From Scytonema millei VB511283 (GTDB lineage: Bacteria > Cyanobacteriota > Cyanobacteriia > Cyanobacteriales > Chroococcidiopsidaceae): a DNA stretch of 64,000 bases. The translations under genes were made by a program, and so were the position numbers. Each line of letters opens with the position of its first letter. Within the stretch, counting starts at the first letter, position 1. Under the pieces are notes generated by a model that saw only the letters and a program-made list of their open reading frames with translations, searched no databases and was not told the DNA's origin. Positions 52,143-61,416 of the stretch are shown here, in pieces. The stretch covers positions 62,001 through 126,000 of the forward strand of contig NZ_JTJC03000009.1 of NCBI RefSeq assembly GCF_000817735.3, written 5' to 3'.

Positions 52143-54956
52143 CTATTCTGTATCCAACAACTGGCGAATAGTTCTTAGTAACTCTTGAGCAGTGTAGGGT
52201 TTGATCAAAAATGCCTTGACCCGATCGCTTACAGATGTCAATAATCGATCGTTTGCTGCCAACCCACTCGTCGCTATAATTTTGACCTCAGAATTTAGTT
52301 TCTGTAACGTGCGAATCGTTGTTGTACCATCCATTGCAGGCATCATCATATCGACCATTACCACGCTAATTTCCGAGCGATGTTGCACGTAAATTGCGAT
52401 CGCATCAATCCCATCAGCCGCAGTCAGAACTCGATAATTATGCGCCTCTAAAGAAGTTTTGATAATCTCGCGAATCGCTACTTCGTCATCTGCAACTAAA
52501 ATTAATTCTCCATGACCAAATGGAATTTCTGGTTCGGGCGATCGTGGTTGTTCTACAGCCTCTTTTGCAGGTAGATACACCTGAAATTGAGTTCCTTTTT
52601 TCTCCTCACTCGTGACTTGAATAAACCCCCCGTGTCCTTTGACAATTCCAATTGCGGTAGATAGTCCTAACCCAGTGCCTTTTCCAATGTCTTTGGTCGT
52701 AAAAAAAGGCTCAAAAATTCTCTCTTTCACCGCTTTTGACATTCCCATTCCTGTATCTGCAATGGTGATAACAACATATGCACCAGCCTTTGCTTCTAAA
52801 TGCATCCTTGCATAGTGTTCGTCTACTAACAAGTTCTCAGCCGCAATTTTTAAAACTCCACCATTCGGCATTGCATCGCGAGCGTTGACGCACAAATTCA
52901 TTAATACTTGATGCAGTTGCGTAGCATTGCCAGCCGCCGCCCATAAATCTGGGGCGATATCTGTATAAACTGCTATTGACTTAGGAAAAGTCTCTTTGAT
53001 AACTTGTTTGATTTCTGCTAATAAATGTCGCAGTTGTAAAACCGTTTGTTGTCCTTCAACCCCACGGGCAAATGATAGCACTTGCTTGATCAAAGCCGCG
53101 CCCCGCTTTGCATTAGTTTCAATTGCCTGTAAAATCTGCAAGTTGCGCGTGTTGTTGGTTTTCAGTTGCAACAGTTGGGCTGACATTAAAATTGGAGCCA
53201 AAACATTGTTTAAATCGTGAGCAATACCGCTTGCTAAAGTACCAATACTTTCCAATCGCTGAGCGCGTAAAAATTGAGTTGTTAGTTGTTTTTTCTCAGT
53301 AATATCTGTATCGACGCATAAAATCGATTTGGGTTGTCCTTGTTCGTCGCGTATCAACGTCCAACGGCTTTCGACGACGATCTCTTTGCCAGCTTGCGTG
53401 ACTTTTTCTAACTCGCCATACCACTCACCTGTGCTAAGAACTGAGTGCAAAGCCTGGGTGTGTAAAGATGCTCTTTTGTATAACAACTCAAATGCACTCG
53501 TGCCTATAGCTTCTGCTGCTGTCCAACCATACAGCCGCTCTGCACCGCGATTCCAATATAAAATGCGATCGCTACTGCAATCTTTGACCAAAATAGCATC
53601 GGTAGTGACATCTAATAAAGCAGCCTGTTGGCGAATCTTTTGCGCCGCTTGCTTGCTTTCCGTAATATCTTCGACAATATAAGCAAACCGAGCATGATGC
53701 TCTCGTTTGCCAGCAATTGCCGAAACTGTGGCTGAGAGCCATTTTTTCCCTGCTGGTGTTTGGTGGGGATAAACAAATTTAACTGGAGTTTGGCTGCGTT
53801 CTGCTTCTCGGTAACGTTCGAGCCAAGTATGGATGTGATGCTGCGGTACTCCCATCTCGCTCGCAAGTCGGTGCTGCATCATCTGAGGAGATAAGCCAAA
53901 AAAATTGGCAGCAGCAGCGTTGTCAGAAATATGTAAAATATCGTTTTCGCGCAGTTCTACGATCCCCATCATCATAGATGCACTGTCGTAGAAACTCCGC
54001 AGAATCGATTCGCTTTCTCCCAGTGCAGCAGCGGCTGTAACGCGATCGCTAATATCGGTTAAAATGCTAACGAAATAGAGCAAACTTCCCGTATTCTCAA
54101 ATACGGGGATAATTTTTATCTCGCTCCAGAACGTTTGTGCATCAGCTCGATAATTTAATAGCGTGGTTTGCACTTCTGTATTGTGAGCGATCGCTCGCTC
54201 GATTTTGGCGATCGCTTGCGGATCTGTAGCTGTTCCCCAAAGCAAGCGCCAATTTTTGCCTAATACTTCTGTTAGTTGGTATCCCGTCATGCGGCAGAAA
54301 ACTGAATTAGCATAGACAATCGGACACCCATGCTGATGCGGATCGGTAATGAAAACCCCTTCAGAAACAGCAGCCATTGCTTGAGCCAGCATCAAATTTT
54401 CTGCCGATGCTTGTTTCAGAGCTGCAACTGAGCGATCGAACTGAGTATGAGCTATGGTTAAATCTGCTAACTTACGCTGTAATTCAAACTGGGTAACGAT
54501 CTGCTGGCTGAGAACTTTGAGTATGGCAATTTGTTCGGGATTTAACTCTCGCGGTACGTAATCAATGACGCACAAAGTTCCTAAGGCATAACCTTCCGGC
54601 GTTACCAACGGTGCGCCAGCATAAAATCGAATTTGCGGATCTGTCGTCACGAGAGGATTAGTCGCAAATCGTTCGTCGTGCAAAGCATCTGGAACGATGA
54701 ATACATCTCGTTGTAAGATTGCGTGAGCGCAAAAAGCTAAATCGCGATGCGTCTGAGGGACGGTTAAACCAACTTTAGACTTAAACCATTGCCGATCGCG
54801 ATCGATCAGACTAATCAGAGCAATCGGGGTAGCGCAAATCCGAGCAGCGACATGGGTAAGACTATCAAATTCAGCTTCAGGCTGAGTGTCTAAAATTTGG
54901 TATTTATTGAGGGCTGCAAGCCTCATAGCTTCATTTATAGGCGCTACAGCTTTCAT
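52143..54956 (-). CDS. Hybrid sensor histidine kinase / response regulator
   Basis: 937 residues from ATG 54956, preceded by GGGAAGAG; a TTG six codons upstream is less likely. Domain order: N-terminal GAF (about 20-160, [18 protein letters not shown]), three PAS domains (about 180-310, 315-435 and 440-560), HisKA with phospho-acceptor His in [19 protein letters not shown], HATPase with [21 protein letters not shown] and [13 protein letters not shown], and a C-terminal receiver ([11 protein letters not shown], phospho-acceptor in [17 protein letters not shown]). No membrane span: a cytoplasmic, multi-PAS sensor. The signal is unknown. GAF lacks the chromophore cysteine pattern of phytochromes as far as I can see. 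Confidence 0.92.
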   Translation of the reverse strand: MKAVAPINEAMRLAALNKYQILDTQPEAEFDSLTHVAARICATPIALISLIDRDRQWFKSKVGLTVPQTHRDLAFCAHAILQRDVFIVPDALHDERFATNPLVTTDPQIRFYAGAPLVTPEGYALGTLCVIDYVPRELNPEQIAILKVLSQQIVTQFELQRKLADLTIAHTQFDRSVAALKQASAENLMLAQAMAAVSEGVFITDPHQHGCPIVYANSVFCRMTGYQLTEVLGKNWRLLWGTATDPQAIAKIERAIAHNTEVQTTLLNYRADAQTFWSEIKIIPVFENTGSLLYFVSILTDISDRVTAAAALGESESILRSFYDSASMMMGIVELRENDILHISDNAAAANFFGLSPQMMQHRLASEMGVPQHHIHTWLERYREAERSQTPVKFVYPHQTPAGKKWLSATVSAIAGKREHHARFAYIVEDITESKQAAQKIRQQAALLDVTTDAILVKDCSSDRILYWNRGAERLYGWTAAEAIGTSAFELLYKRASLHTQALHSVLSTGEWYGELEKVTQAGKEIVVESRWTLIRDEQGQPKSILCVDTDITEKKQLTTQFLRAQRLESIGTLASGIAHDLNNVLAPILMSAQLLQLKTNNTRNLQILQAIETNAKRGAALIKQVLSFARGVEGQQTVLQLRHLLAEIKQVIKETFPKSIAVYTDIAPDLWAAAGNATQLHQVLMNLCVNARDAMPNGGVLKIAAENLLVDEHYARMHLEAKAGAYVVITIADTGMGMSKAVKERIFEPFFTTKDIGKGTGLGLSTAIGIVKGHGGFIQVTSEEKKGTQFQVYLPAKEAVEQPRSPEPEIPFGHGELILVADDEVAIREIIKTSLEAHNYRVLTAADGIDAIAIYVQHRSEISVVMVDMMMPAMDGTTTIRTLQKLNSEVKIIATSGLAANDRLLTSVSDRVKAFLIKPYTAQELLRTIRQLLDTE

Positions 54957-55564
54957 ACTCTTCCCTACGCTCAACTACGCTCTTTGATTATTTTTCCCCT
55001 TCGATCGCTCTGGAAAAACAAATAGCTTTGATTCCGTTTTTGCTGGCAGGTTATCTATCCTGAATCTTAGCGAGCGAGGCAAATATATCGCGATCGCTAG
55101 TTTATGCTATTACTCTACTCTATTTATTTAGATAGATGACAGATACGTGAATACTGCTTTTGAATTACCGAAATCGCTATGGGGATCGCTAAAAAACCTT
55201 TTCTTATAGTAATGTTTTTATTTGACTTTTGTTATATTTTTTTTGACAATTTTTAATTATTTTCAAACAAAATACATAAAGCTAGAGAGTAATTATTGTG
55301 AGTAAAATTACTCAAATCGTTCCTTGATTTGAGTATCGAAAAGCTAGTATACGCGATCGCTTCCCAAAATCAATTGTCTCAATAGATAAAAATCTATATA
55401 GAACTAAATCGCGAATGCTAACAAATTTGTTGAGAAAAGTTAAGAAAGTGAGTAAGGAGCGCACGAGCAGTTAATTCTTTACTTACGACTTTTGACTTCC
55501 AGCGACAAACTTCTCGTGCCACTAGAATAAATACAGTCCTTCTGAACGCAGAGAATAGAAAAAC
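54957..55564. other. Divergent histidine kinase / moaE spacer
   Basis: About 600 AT-rich bases. No heptamer arrays except a short ACTTACGACTTTTGACTT near 55480. Several GCGATCGC sites. I see no molybdenum cofactor riboswitch fold by eye and no short gene with support. Confidence 0.45.
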
Positions 55565-56062
55565 GTGAGCAACGCGGGAGTTACTACTAACTACCTCTCA
55601 TCTCCAGTCAAAGTGAGGTCGGAAGATAGCTTTGCGATAACTTTCGCACCTTTGTCTTTAGATGCAGTCTATGCCCTTGCCGATGACCCAGGCAATGGAG
55701 CGATTGTCGTTATGAGTGGGATGGTACGCAACCAAACTGACGGTAAACCAGTAGTATCGTTGGAGTATCAAGCGTACGAACCGATGGCAATGCAGATCTT
55801 CAAGCAAATTGCAGCGGAGATTCGCCAACAATGGCAAGACGTGAATCGAGTCGCTATTTACCATCGCATCGGTAAGTTAAAAATTGGAGAAATTAGCGTT
55901 TTAGTCGGCGTAGGTTGTCCCCATCGTTCTGAAGCGTTTGAAGCCTGTCGCTATGCGATCGACACCTTAAAGCATAATGCCCCAATTTGGAAGAAAGAAC
56001 ATTGGCAAGACGGATCTTCCAGTTGGGTGAGCATCGGGGCGTGCGAGACTCAAGGATGCTGA
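55565..56062 (+). CDS. moaE: Molybdopterin synthase catalytic subunit MoaE
   Basis: 165 residues from GTG 55565. MoaE, with MoaD, adds two sulfurs to cPMP to form molybdopterin. Characteristic parts: GNGAIVVMSGMVRNQTDGKPVVSLEYQAYEPMA, RVAIYHRIGKLKIGEISVLVGVGCPHRSEAFEACRYAIDTLK, then the active lysines APIWKKEHW. The N-terminal 20 residues are a lineage-specific leader. moaD and moaC are not in the window. A hairpin follows the stop. Confidence 0.95.
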   Translation: MSNAGVTTNYLSSPVKVRSEDSFAITFAPLSLDAVYALADDPGNGAIVVMSGMVRNQTDGKPVVSLEYQAYEPMAMQIFKQIAAEIRQQWQDVNRVAIYHRIGKLKIGEISVLVGVGCPHRSEAFEACRYAIDTLKHNAPIWKKEHWQDGSSSWVSIGACETQGC

Positions 56063-56073
56063 AGTTTGGGTAT

Positions 56074-56090
56074 GGTGGGCATTGCCCACC
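56074..56090 (+). terminator. Hairpin after moaE, same as clpC terminator stem
   Basis: GGTGGGC-att-GCCCACC. It is not immediately followed by a T-run (CCACACTTGATTTTTG instead), so termination may be weak. It could also serve the converging 36-residue gene. Confidence 0.55.
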
Positions 56091-56112
56091 CCACACTTGA
56101 TTTTTGATTCAA

Positions 56113-56223
56113 TTAGTTGCTAAAACCCAAGGCAAAAATTAGTAAAGCACCTACTACTGCTAAGATTGAAAGCACCATACCTGCATTTGGACTACCTTTG
56201 AAGGAATAGTTTTTATCATCCAT
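56113..56223 (-). CDS. 36-residue single-span membrane protein
   Basis: A short frame that encodes MDDKNYSFKGSPNAG, a hydrophobic span (VLSILAVVGALLIFALGF) and a two-residue end. The start is supported by AGAGAGG, about nine bases before ATG, and codon use is ordinary. It does not match the small photosystem or cytochrome b6f subunits I can recall (psbI, psbM, psbX, petN, psaM). It could be an unnamed thylakoid complex subunit. It is divergent from crtO and convergent with moaE. Confidence 0.7.
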   Translation of the reverse strand: MDDKNYSFKGSPNAGMVLSILAVVGALLIFALGFSN

Positions 56224-56418
56224 TAGGTATACCTCTCTTTTACAAAGCTACACGTATTGTTACATTTAGCCGTTGTCGAGTCATCGGTCCTACGAGAGAA
56301 ATAGACTCAATGCGGCAGGAAAACATAGCCCTTATCTTTTCTTCTACCCCCAGACAATTGTATATTCTTTGACTTCTGCCTAATATCGGAGAGAGATAAT
56401 CTGGCTGGAGTAGAGAAT

Positions 56419-58119
56419 ATGCAGGCTTATGATATTGTCATCATTGGAGCAGGACACAATGGCTTAGTGTGCGCGGCTTATTTATTAAAAGCCGGATATA
56501 GTGTTTTATTATTGGAAAAGCGCTCTGTTCCTGGTGGAGCAGCAACGACAGAAGAGTGCTTACCTCAAGAAGCACCAGGATTCAAATTTAACCTTTGCGC
56601 GATCGATCACGAATTTATTCATCTCGGACCAGTCGTTCAAGAACTAGAACTAGAAAAATACGGATTGGAATATCTTTATTGCGATCCGGTAGTTTTCTGT
56701 CCGCATCCAGATGGCAAGTACTTTTTAGGTCACAAATCTGTTGAAAAGACTTGTGCGGAAATTGCCCGTTATAGTCAACGAGATGCAGAAAAATATGCTG
56801 AATTTACAGATTATTGGCAACGGGCGCTCGGTGCGATGATTCCGATGTTTAACGCTCCACCTAAGTCATTATTGGATATCCTCGGTAACTATGACATTAC
56901 AAAAATAAAAGATTTATTCTCTGTTATTGGTTCTCCCTCAAAAACTCTAGACTTCGTTCGTACCATGCTCAGTAGTGGCGAAGACATGGTAAACGAATGG
57001 TTTGATTCTGAATTTTTGAAAGCACCTTTAGCAAGACTCTCATCAGAACTGGGTGCGCCTCCTTCACAAAAAACCCTTGGGATTGGCGCAATTATGATGG
57101 CAATGCGTCACGATCCAGGTATGGCTAGACCGCGTGGTGGTACGGGTGCATTAGTGCAAGCTTTAGTGAATCTAGTCAAAAGTAAGGGTGGTGAAATTCT
57201 TACCGACCAGCATGTAGAGAAGATTTTAATTGATAACGGTCAGGCTGTGGGTGTAAGAGTTGCTAATGGTAAAGAATATCGGGCGAAAAAAGCGGTTATC
57301 TCCAACATTGATGCTCAGCGAATATTTCTACACATGGTAGATCCGAGCGAACTTGATGCTGCCGAACCCCATTTACGCGAAAGATTAGAACGTCGAATTG
57401 TCAATAATAATGAAACAATTCTCAAAGTCGATCTAGCAATTGATAAACCACTGTGTTTTGAGCATCACGAACACAAAGATGAGTATTTAATTGGCTCAAT
57501 TTTAATTGCCGATTCCGTCAGCCATGTAGAACAAGCACATAGTTTGTGTACGCTGGGGCAAATTCCCGATTCTAATCCGTCCATGTATGTCGTCATGCCT
57601 ACAGCACTCGATCCTTCAATGGCTCCGGCTGGAAAACATACAGTTTGGATTGAATTTTTTGCGCCATATCAAATTGCTGGGGCAGAAGGTACGGGGTTAA
57701 AAGGAACGGGTTGGACAGATGAATTAAAAAACAAAGTTGCCGATCGCATCATCGATAAACTAGCAGAATACTCTCCTAATGTAAAAGACTCCATTATTGC
57801 CCGTCGAGTCGAAAGTCCGGCTGAATTAGGGGAAAGATTGGGTGCATATAAAGGTAATTATTACCATATTGATATGACTCTCGATCAGATGGTTTTCTTC
57901 CGTCCTTTGCCAGAAATAGCTAACTATAGAACTCCGATTGATGGCTTATTTCTTACAGGTGCGGGAACTCACCCAGGTGGTTCGATTTCGGGGATGCCAG
58001 GGCGCAATTGTGCTAGGGTATTTTTGCAAACGCAAAATCCGCTATCGCAAACGTTTAAGGATGCAAGAGAGTCGGTGAAGTCAACTTTTGAATCAGTGTT
58101 TGGCACGAAACAAGGTTGA
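56419..58119 (+). CDS. crtO: Beta-carotene ketolase, CrtO type
   Basis: 566-residue FAD-dependent enzyme related to phytoene desaturases. It adds a keto group to beta-carotene to make echinenone. The dinucleotide fold IIGAGHNGLVCAAYLLKAGY is at about 7-26, and the C-terminal FAD contact LTGAGTHPGGSISGMPGRNCARV is intact. The run HEFIHLGPVVQELELEKYGLEYLYCDP, then MRHDPGMARPRGGTGAL, matches Synechocystis CrtO as I recall it. Ketocarotenoids are the chromophores of orange carotenoid protein, whose gene is 17 kb away. It stands alone, not in a carotenoid operon. Confidence 0.94.
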   Translation: MQAYDIVIIGAGHNGLVCAAYLLKAGYSVLLLEKRSVPGGAATTEECLPQEAPGFKFNLCAIDHEFIHLGPVVQELELEKYGLEYLYCDPVVFCPHPDGKYFLGHKSVEKTCAEIARYSQRDAEKYAEFTDYWQRALGAMIPMFNAPPKSLLDILGNYDITKIKDLFSVIGSPSKTLDFVRTMLSSGEDMVNEWFDSEFLKAPLARLSSELGAPPSQKTLGIGAIMMAMRHDPGMARPRGGTGALVQALVNLVKSKGGEILTDQHVEKILIDNGQAVGVRVANGKEYRAKKAVISNIDAQRIFLHMVDPSELDAAEPHLRERLERRIVNNNETILKVDLAIDKPLCFEHHEHKDEYLIGSILIADSVSHVEQAHSLCTLGQIPDSNPSMYVVMPTALDPSMAPAGKHTVWIEFFAPYQIAGAEGTGLKGTGWTDELKNKVADRIIDKLAEYSPNVKDSIIARRVESPAELGERLGAYKGNYYHIDMTLDQMVFFRPLPEIANYRTPIDGLFLTGAGTHPGGSISGMPGRNCARVFLQTQNPLSQTFKDARESVKSTFESVFGTKQG

Positions 58120-58139
58120 ATTTCAGTTGAATTTTCAAT

Positions 58140-58907
58140 TTAGCTATGGTCTAGATCGGGATTCAAACGACTCAAAAACGTTCGCAAGCGATCGCTTTTC
58201 GGACTAACTAAAACTTCCCGTGGCGATCCTTGTTCTTCAATTTGCCCTTGATGTAAAAACATAACGCGGTTGGCGACTTCCCGCGCAAATAGCATTTCGT
58301 GGGTAACGACGATCATTGTCATTCCGTCAGCGGCGAGTTGTTGCATCACGCGCAAAACTTCCCCTACCAGTTCTGGATCTAAAGCGCTAGTAGGTTCGTC
58401 AAATAGCATGATCTGGGGATTCATGCACAAACTCCGAGCGATCGCGACTCGTTGTTTTTGTCCGCCAGAAAGCTGTTCGGGATAAACGGTAGCTTTTTCA
58501 GATAAGCCAACTTTTTCTAAATATTGTGCGGCAAGTTGGGCGCTTTCTTTTTTCGATTTTCCTAACACCTTTTGCTGTGCCAGGGTTAAGTTATCTAATA
58601 CATTTAGGTGAGGAAACAAATTAAATTGTTGAAATACCATCCCAACTTGCGATCGCAATTGACGCAGCACGTTGCGGTTGAGGTTGGGACGCGATATGTC
58701 AATATCATTGACGACTAAACGCCCGCCATTAATGGCTTCTAGACGATTGAAGCAGCGTAGCAAAGTACTTTTGCCACAACCAGAGGAACCAATAACGGCG
58801 ACAACTTCACCGCGATAAATTTCACCGCTAATTCCTTTGAGGACTTTGAGGGAACCGAAGTTTTTCTCTACACCTTCAAATACGATTGCGGGGGTAGCAC
58901 TATTCAT
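58140..58907 (-). CDS. Polar amino-acid ABC transporter ATP-binding protein
   Basis: 255 residues of the GlnQ/HisP/BztD type. Walker [12 protein letters not shown], signature [15 protein letters not shown], Walker [15 protein letters not shown] and the H-loop VVTHEM are all present. Length and the sequence [12 protein letters not shown] are typical for amino-acid systems. It is divergently oriented to the binding-protein and permease genes at 59073-60634, with a 165-base shared promoter region, unlike the usual single operon. No substrate assigned (glutamine, glutamate or basic amino acids are typical). Confidence 0.93.
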   Translation of the reverse strand: MNSATPAIVFEGVEKNFGSLKVLKGISGEIYRGEVVAVIGSSGCGKSTLLRCFNRLEAINGGRLVVNDIDISRPNLNRNVLRQLRSQVGMVFQQFNLFPHLNVLDNLTLAQQKVLGKSKKESAQLAAQYLEKVGLSEKATVYPEQLSGGQKQRVAIARSLCMNPQIMLFDEPTSALDPELVGEVLRVMQQLAADGMTMIVVTHEMLFAREVANRVMFLHQGQIEEQGSPREVLVSPKSDRLRTFLSRLNPDLDHS

Positions 58908-59072
58908 ACCTACGTTGGAAGTGGGTTGAGTTGGTTACAGGGTATTTTAATTACACTCCAATTGATTGTATTCTATGGCACAATACTCTGGTGCAGAAGG
59001 GGATAAAAGGAAGTTTAACTCACTGAAGTTTAATTCATTACTGCAAGTACAGAAAATGCACAAGGAAAAGGA

Positions 59073-59909
59073 ATGATGGCTCTAAGTGTTATCCGTCGGT
59101 TGCGTTGGAGTTTATTGGTCGGCTTGTGCTGCTTGTTGGTGCTACTGACAAACTGTGGTGGGAATAATTCTAGTACGAGTGGGACGGGAGATACAGGTGG
59201 TGCGGCGAAAACTTTAACAGTGGGAACCGAACCCGCATTTGCGCCATTTGAGTTTAAAGGTACGAATGGTGAGTTGCAGGGGTTTAGTATCGATTTGATG
59301 AATGCGATCGCTAAGTCGGCTGGATTTACAGTCAACTTTCAAAGCTTACCCTTTGATGGTTTGATTCCCGCCTTACAGGGAAAAACGATCGACGCAGCCA
59401 TTAGTAGCATGACGATCACAAAAGAGCGATCGCAAACAGTTGATTTCTCTCGTCCGTATTTTAAAGCTGGGTTGGCGATCGCGGTTCGGAGCGACAACCA
59501 AGATATTACGAATTTTGTCAGTCTCGAAAATAAAAGAATTGCCGTTCAAATTGGGACAACTGGGGCAGAAGAAGCCAAGAAAGTTGCAGGGGCAAAAATC
59601 AGTAGTTTTGATTCCGCACCTTTAGCTTTACAAGAATTAAAAAACGGTAATGTGGATGCAGTTATTAACGATGCACCTGTTACTTTATATGCGATTAAAA
59701 CTGCTAACCTTTCAGGAATTAAGGTTGTCGGTCAATTGCTGACAGAAGAGTTTTACGGTATTGCTACGGCTAAAAATTCTCCTAATTTAGCTACGATTAA
59801 TCAGGGGCTAGGAACAGTTTTAAGTAATAATACATATGCTCAAATCTATAAAAAGTGGTTTAATGCCGAACCGCCTAAGTTACCAGAAAAATCGCCCTTT
59901 GCCAACTAA
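59073..59909 (+). CDS. Amino-acid ABC transporter substrate-binding lipoprotein
   Basis: 278 residues. Signal peptide with lipobox LLTNC (cysteine at about 27), so a lipoprotein in the periplasm. The SBP_bac_3 domain runs from about 50 (LTVGTEPAFAPFEFKG) to 270, with GFSIDLMNAIAKSAGFTVNF, FDGLIPALQGKTIDAAISSMTIT and DFSRPYFKAG as typical steps. AAGGAAAAGGA precedes the ATG. The permease gene starts five bases (TTG) or twenty bases (ATG) later, so they share a transcript. Confidence 0.93.
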   Translation: MMALSVIRRLRWSLLVGLCCLLVLLTNCGGNNSSTSGTGDTGGAAKTLTVGTEPAFAPFEFKGTNGELQGFSIDLMNAIAKSAGFTVNFQSLPFDGLIPALQGKTIDAAISSMTITKERSQTVDFSRPYFKAGLAIAVRSDNQDITNFVSLENKRIAVQIGTTGAEEAKKVAGAKISSFDSAPLALQELKNGNVDAVINDAPVTLYAIKTANLSGIKVVGQLLTEEFYGIATAKNSPNLATINQGLGTVLSNNTYAQIYKKWFNAEPPKLPEKSPFAN

Positions 59910-59929
59910 AAAACTTGTATCTCGCAATT

Positions 59930-60634
59930 ATGACTAATGCATTCGAGATTATTTTCCAGGCAATTCCTACTTTACTAGCTGGTGCTTTAGTCACGCTCCA
60001 ATTAACAGCCTTTTCTGTCCTTTTGGGATTAGTTGGTGGTTCGTTAGTCGGAATTGCGCGGCTTTCTCATATCGTACCTTTGCGCTGGGTGACGAGGGCA
60101 TATGTCGATTTTTTTCGAGGTACGCCGTTATTAGTCCAAATCTTTATGATTTATTTTGGCTTGCCCGCGATCGCTCAACAAATCGGGTTTGATTTTTCTC
60201 TGGATCGCTTAGCTGCGGCAGTATTAGCTTTGAGTTTAAATAGTGCGGCATATATTGCTGAAATTGTGCGTGCGGGGATTCAATCAATTGAGTTAGGACA
60301 ATCGGAAGCTGCTGAATCTTTGGGCTTAGATTCAGTCCAAACTATGCGCTATGTCATCTTTCCCCAAGCCTTCCGCCGCATGTTACCACCTTTAGGAAAT
60401 GAGTTTATTACTTTACTTAAAGATACGAGTTTGGTAGCAGTCATTGGATTTGAAGAGTTGTTCCGCAAAGGACAGTTGATTGTTGCTACCAACTATCGCG
60501 CTTTTGAGATTTATGCAGCTGTAGCGATCGTCTATTTGTGTTTAACTCTGCTGTCTTCTCAAGGATTTTCTTGGTTAGAAAAGTGGCTTAACCCTGTGGC
60601 TCGGCAAAAGCAGCGATCGGCTAAGCTGAGTTAG
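59930..60634 (+). CDS. Amino-acid ABC transporter permease
   Basis: 234 residues from ATG 59930; a TTG at 59915 would add five. Four or five membrane helices and the polar amino-acid permease signature VDFFRGTPLLVQIFMIYFG (about 63-81), then SAAYIAEIVRAGIQSIELGQSEAAESLGLD (the EAA loop that contacts the ATPase) and LGNEFITLLKDTSLVAVIG. It is the only permease gene here, so it may act as a homodimer. The ATPase gene at 58140 is the probable partner. Confidence 0.93.
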   Translation: MTNAFEIIFQAIPTLLAGALVTLQLTAFSVLLGLVGGSLVGIARLSHIVPLRWVTRAYVDFFRGTPLLVQIFMIYFGLPAIAQQIGFDFSLDRLAAAVLALSLNSAAYIAEIVRAGIQSIELGQSEAAESLGLDSVQTMRYVIFPQAFRRMLPPLGNEFITLLKDTSLVAVIGFEELFRKGQLIVATNYRAFEIYAAVAIVYLCLTLLSSQGFSWLEKWLNPVARQKQRSAKLS

Positions 60635-60728
60635 GAAGTTTGTGAAATTGCAATCGGAAGTTAATGATAGTGTCACGCAAAGACGCAAAGACGCAAAGTA
60701 ATTTTTAAGCGTCAGCGCCAGGGGTTAT

Positions 60729-61289
60729 TTACTTTTTAGCACTGCGATACTTCCAAGGGGTGACAAATTGAGCATCACCCCACACGCCTCGGCGCTGTTC
60801 CCGTGCTTGGGTTGCGGCTCGTTCTATGGCTGTAGCGCTGGGGCAGTTTTTTAAATAGGGTGTGTAGACTAGTGCCAATCCTTCCCGCGCCATAACTTCT
60901 TGGACGAGAGTACCATCACCCAAACGCACTTCGCTCACTTTTCGCCCGTAGCGATCGCGATCGGTAATTGTCAGATTAACGCGATCGCCTCCTTGTTGAA
61001 TCAATTTTTGTAATCGCTGCTGTGCCTGAAGTCCCCACTTATATTGATCGACATCTATACGGCTTTGGCTGGATCTTTCTTTCGCAGAATGAGGTATTTC
61101 CGGTGCATCCACGCAAGCAAAACGGACGGTAAACTCATCGCCCTTAGCGTTTACTACCCTAATAGTATCGCCGTCACTGACGCGCTTAACTGAATATGCC
61201 GCAGCACCATAGCGCGGCTGACATCCTGTTAAAAACAAAATAAAAATAATTGTGAATAAATACGCTAATAGCTTTTGGATGAGTTGCAC
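60729..61289 (-). CDS. Thermonuclease-family (SNase-like) lipoprotein
   Basis: 186 residues. N-terminal signal with lipobox LTGC (cysteine at about 22) implies attachment to a membrane outside the cytoplasm. The SNase fold has VSDGDTIRVVNAKGDEFTVRFACVDAPEIPHS, where the D-G-D-T, R and D-A-P-E residues match catalytic and calcium sites of staphylococcal nuclease, then RYGRKVSEVRLGDGTLVQEVMAREGLALVY. It should cleave DNA or RNA outside the cytoplasm, maybe for nutrient scavenging. A heptamer and hairpin block lies upstream. Confidence 0.9.
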   Translation of the reverse strand: MQLIQKLLAYLFTIIFILFLTGCQPRYGAAAYSVKRVSDGDTIRVVNAKGDEFTVRFACVDAPEIPHSAKERSSQSRIDVDQYKWGLQAQQRLQKLIQQGGDRVNLTITDRDRYGRKVSEVRLGDGTLVQEVMAREGLALVYTPYLKNCPSATAIERAATQAREQRRGVWGDAQFVTPWKYRSAKK

Positions 61290-61416
61290 TGGTAGTTGGT
61301 AGTTGACGGTTGACGGTTGACGGTAAACGCTGCGCTACACTACCCCTTCGGGGAAGCAAGCTACGTGAAGACGGTTGACTGATAACTGACAACTGATAAC
61401 TGATAACTGATAACTG
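61288..61416. repeat. Heptamer and CTTCGGGG hairpin block upstream of anmK
   Basis: GGTAGTT and GACGGTT units, then a hairpin-like CCCCTTCGGGG element (about 61341-61351), then six AACTGAT units. The anmK start codon is formed inside the last heptamer. Confidence 0.8.
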
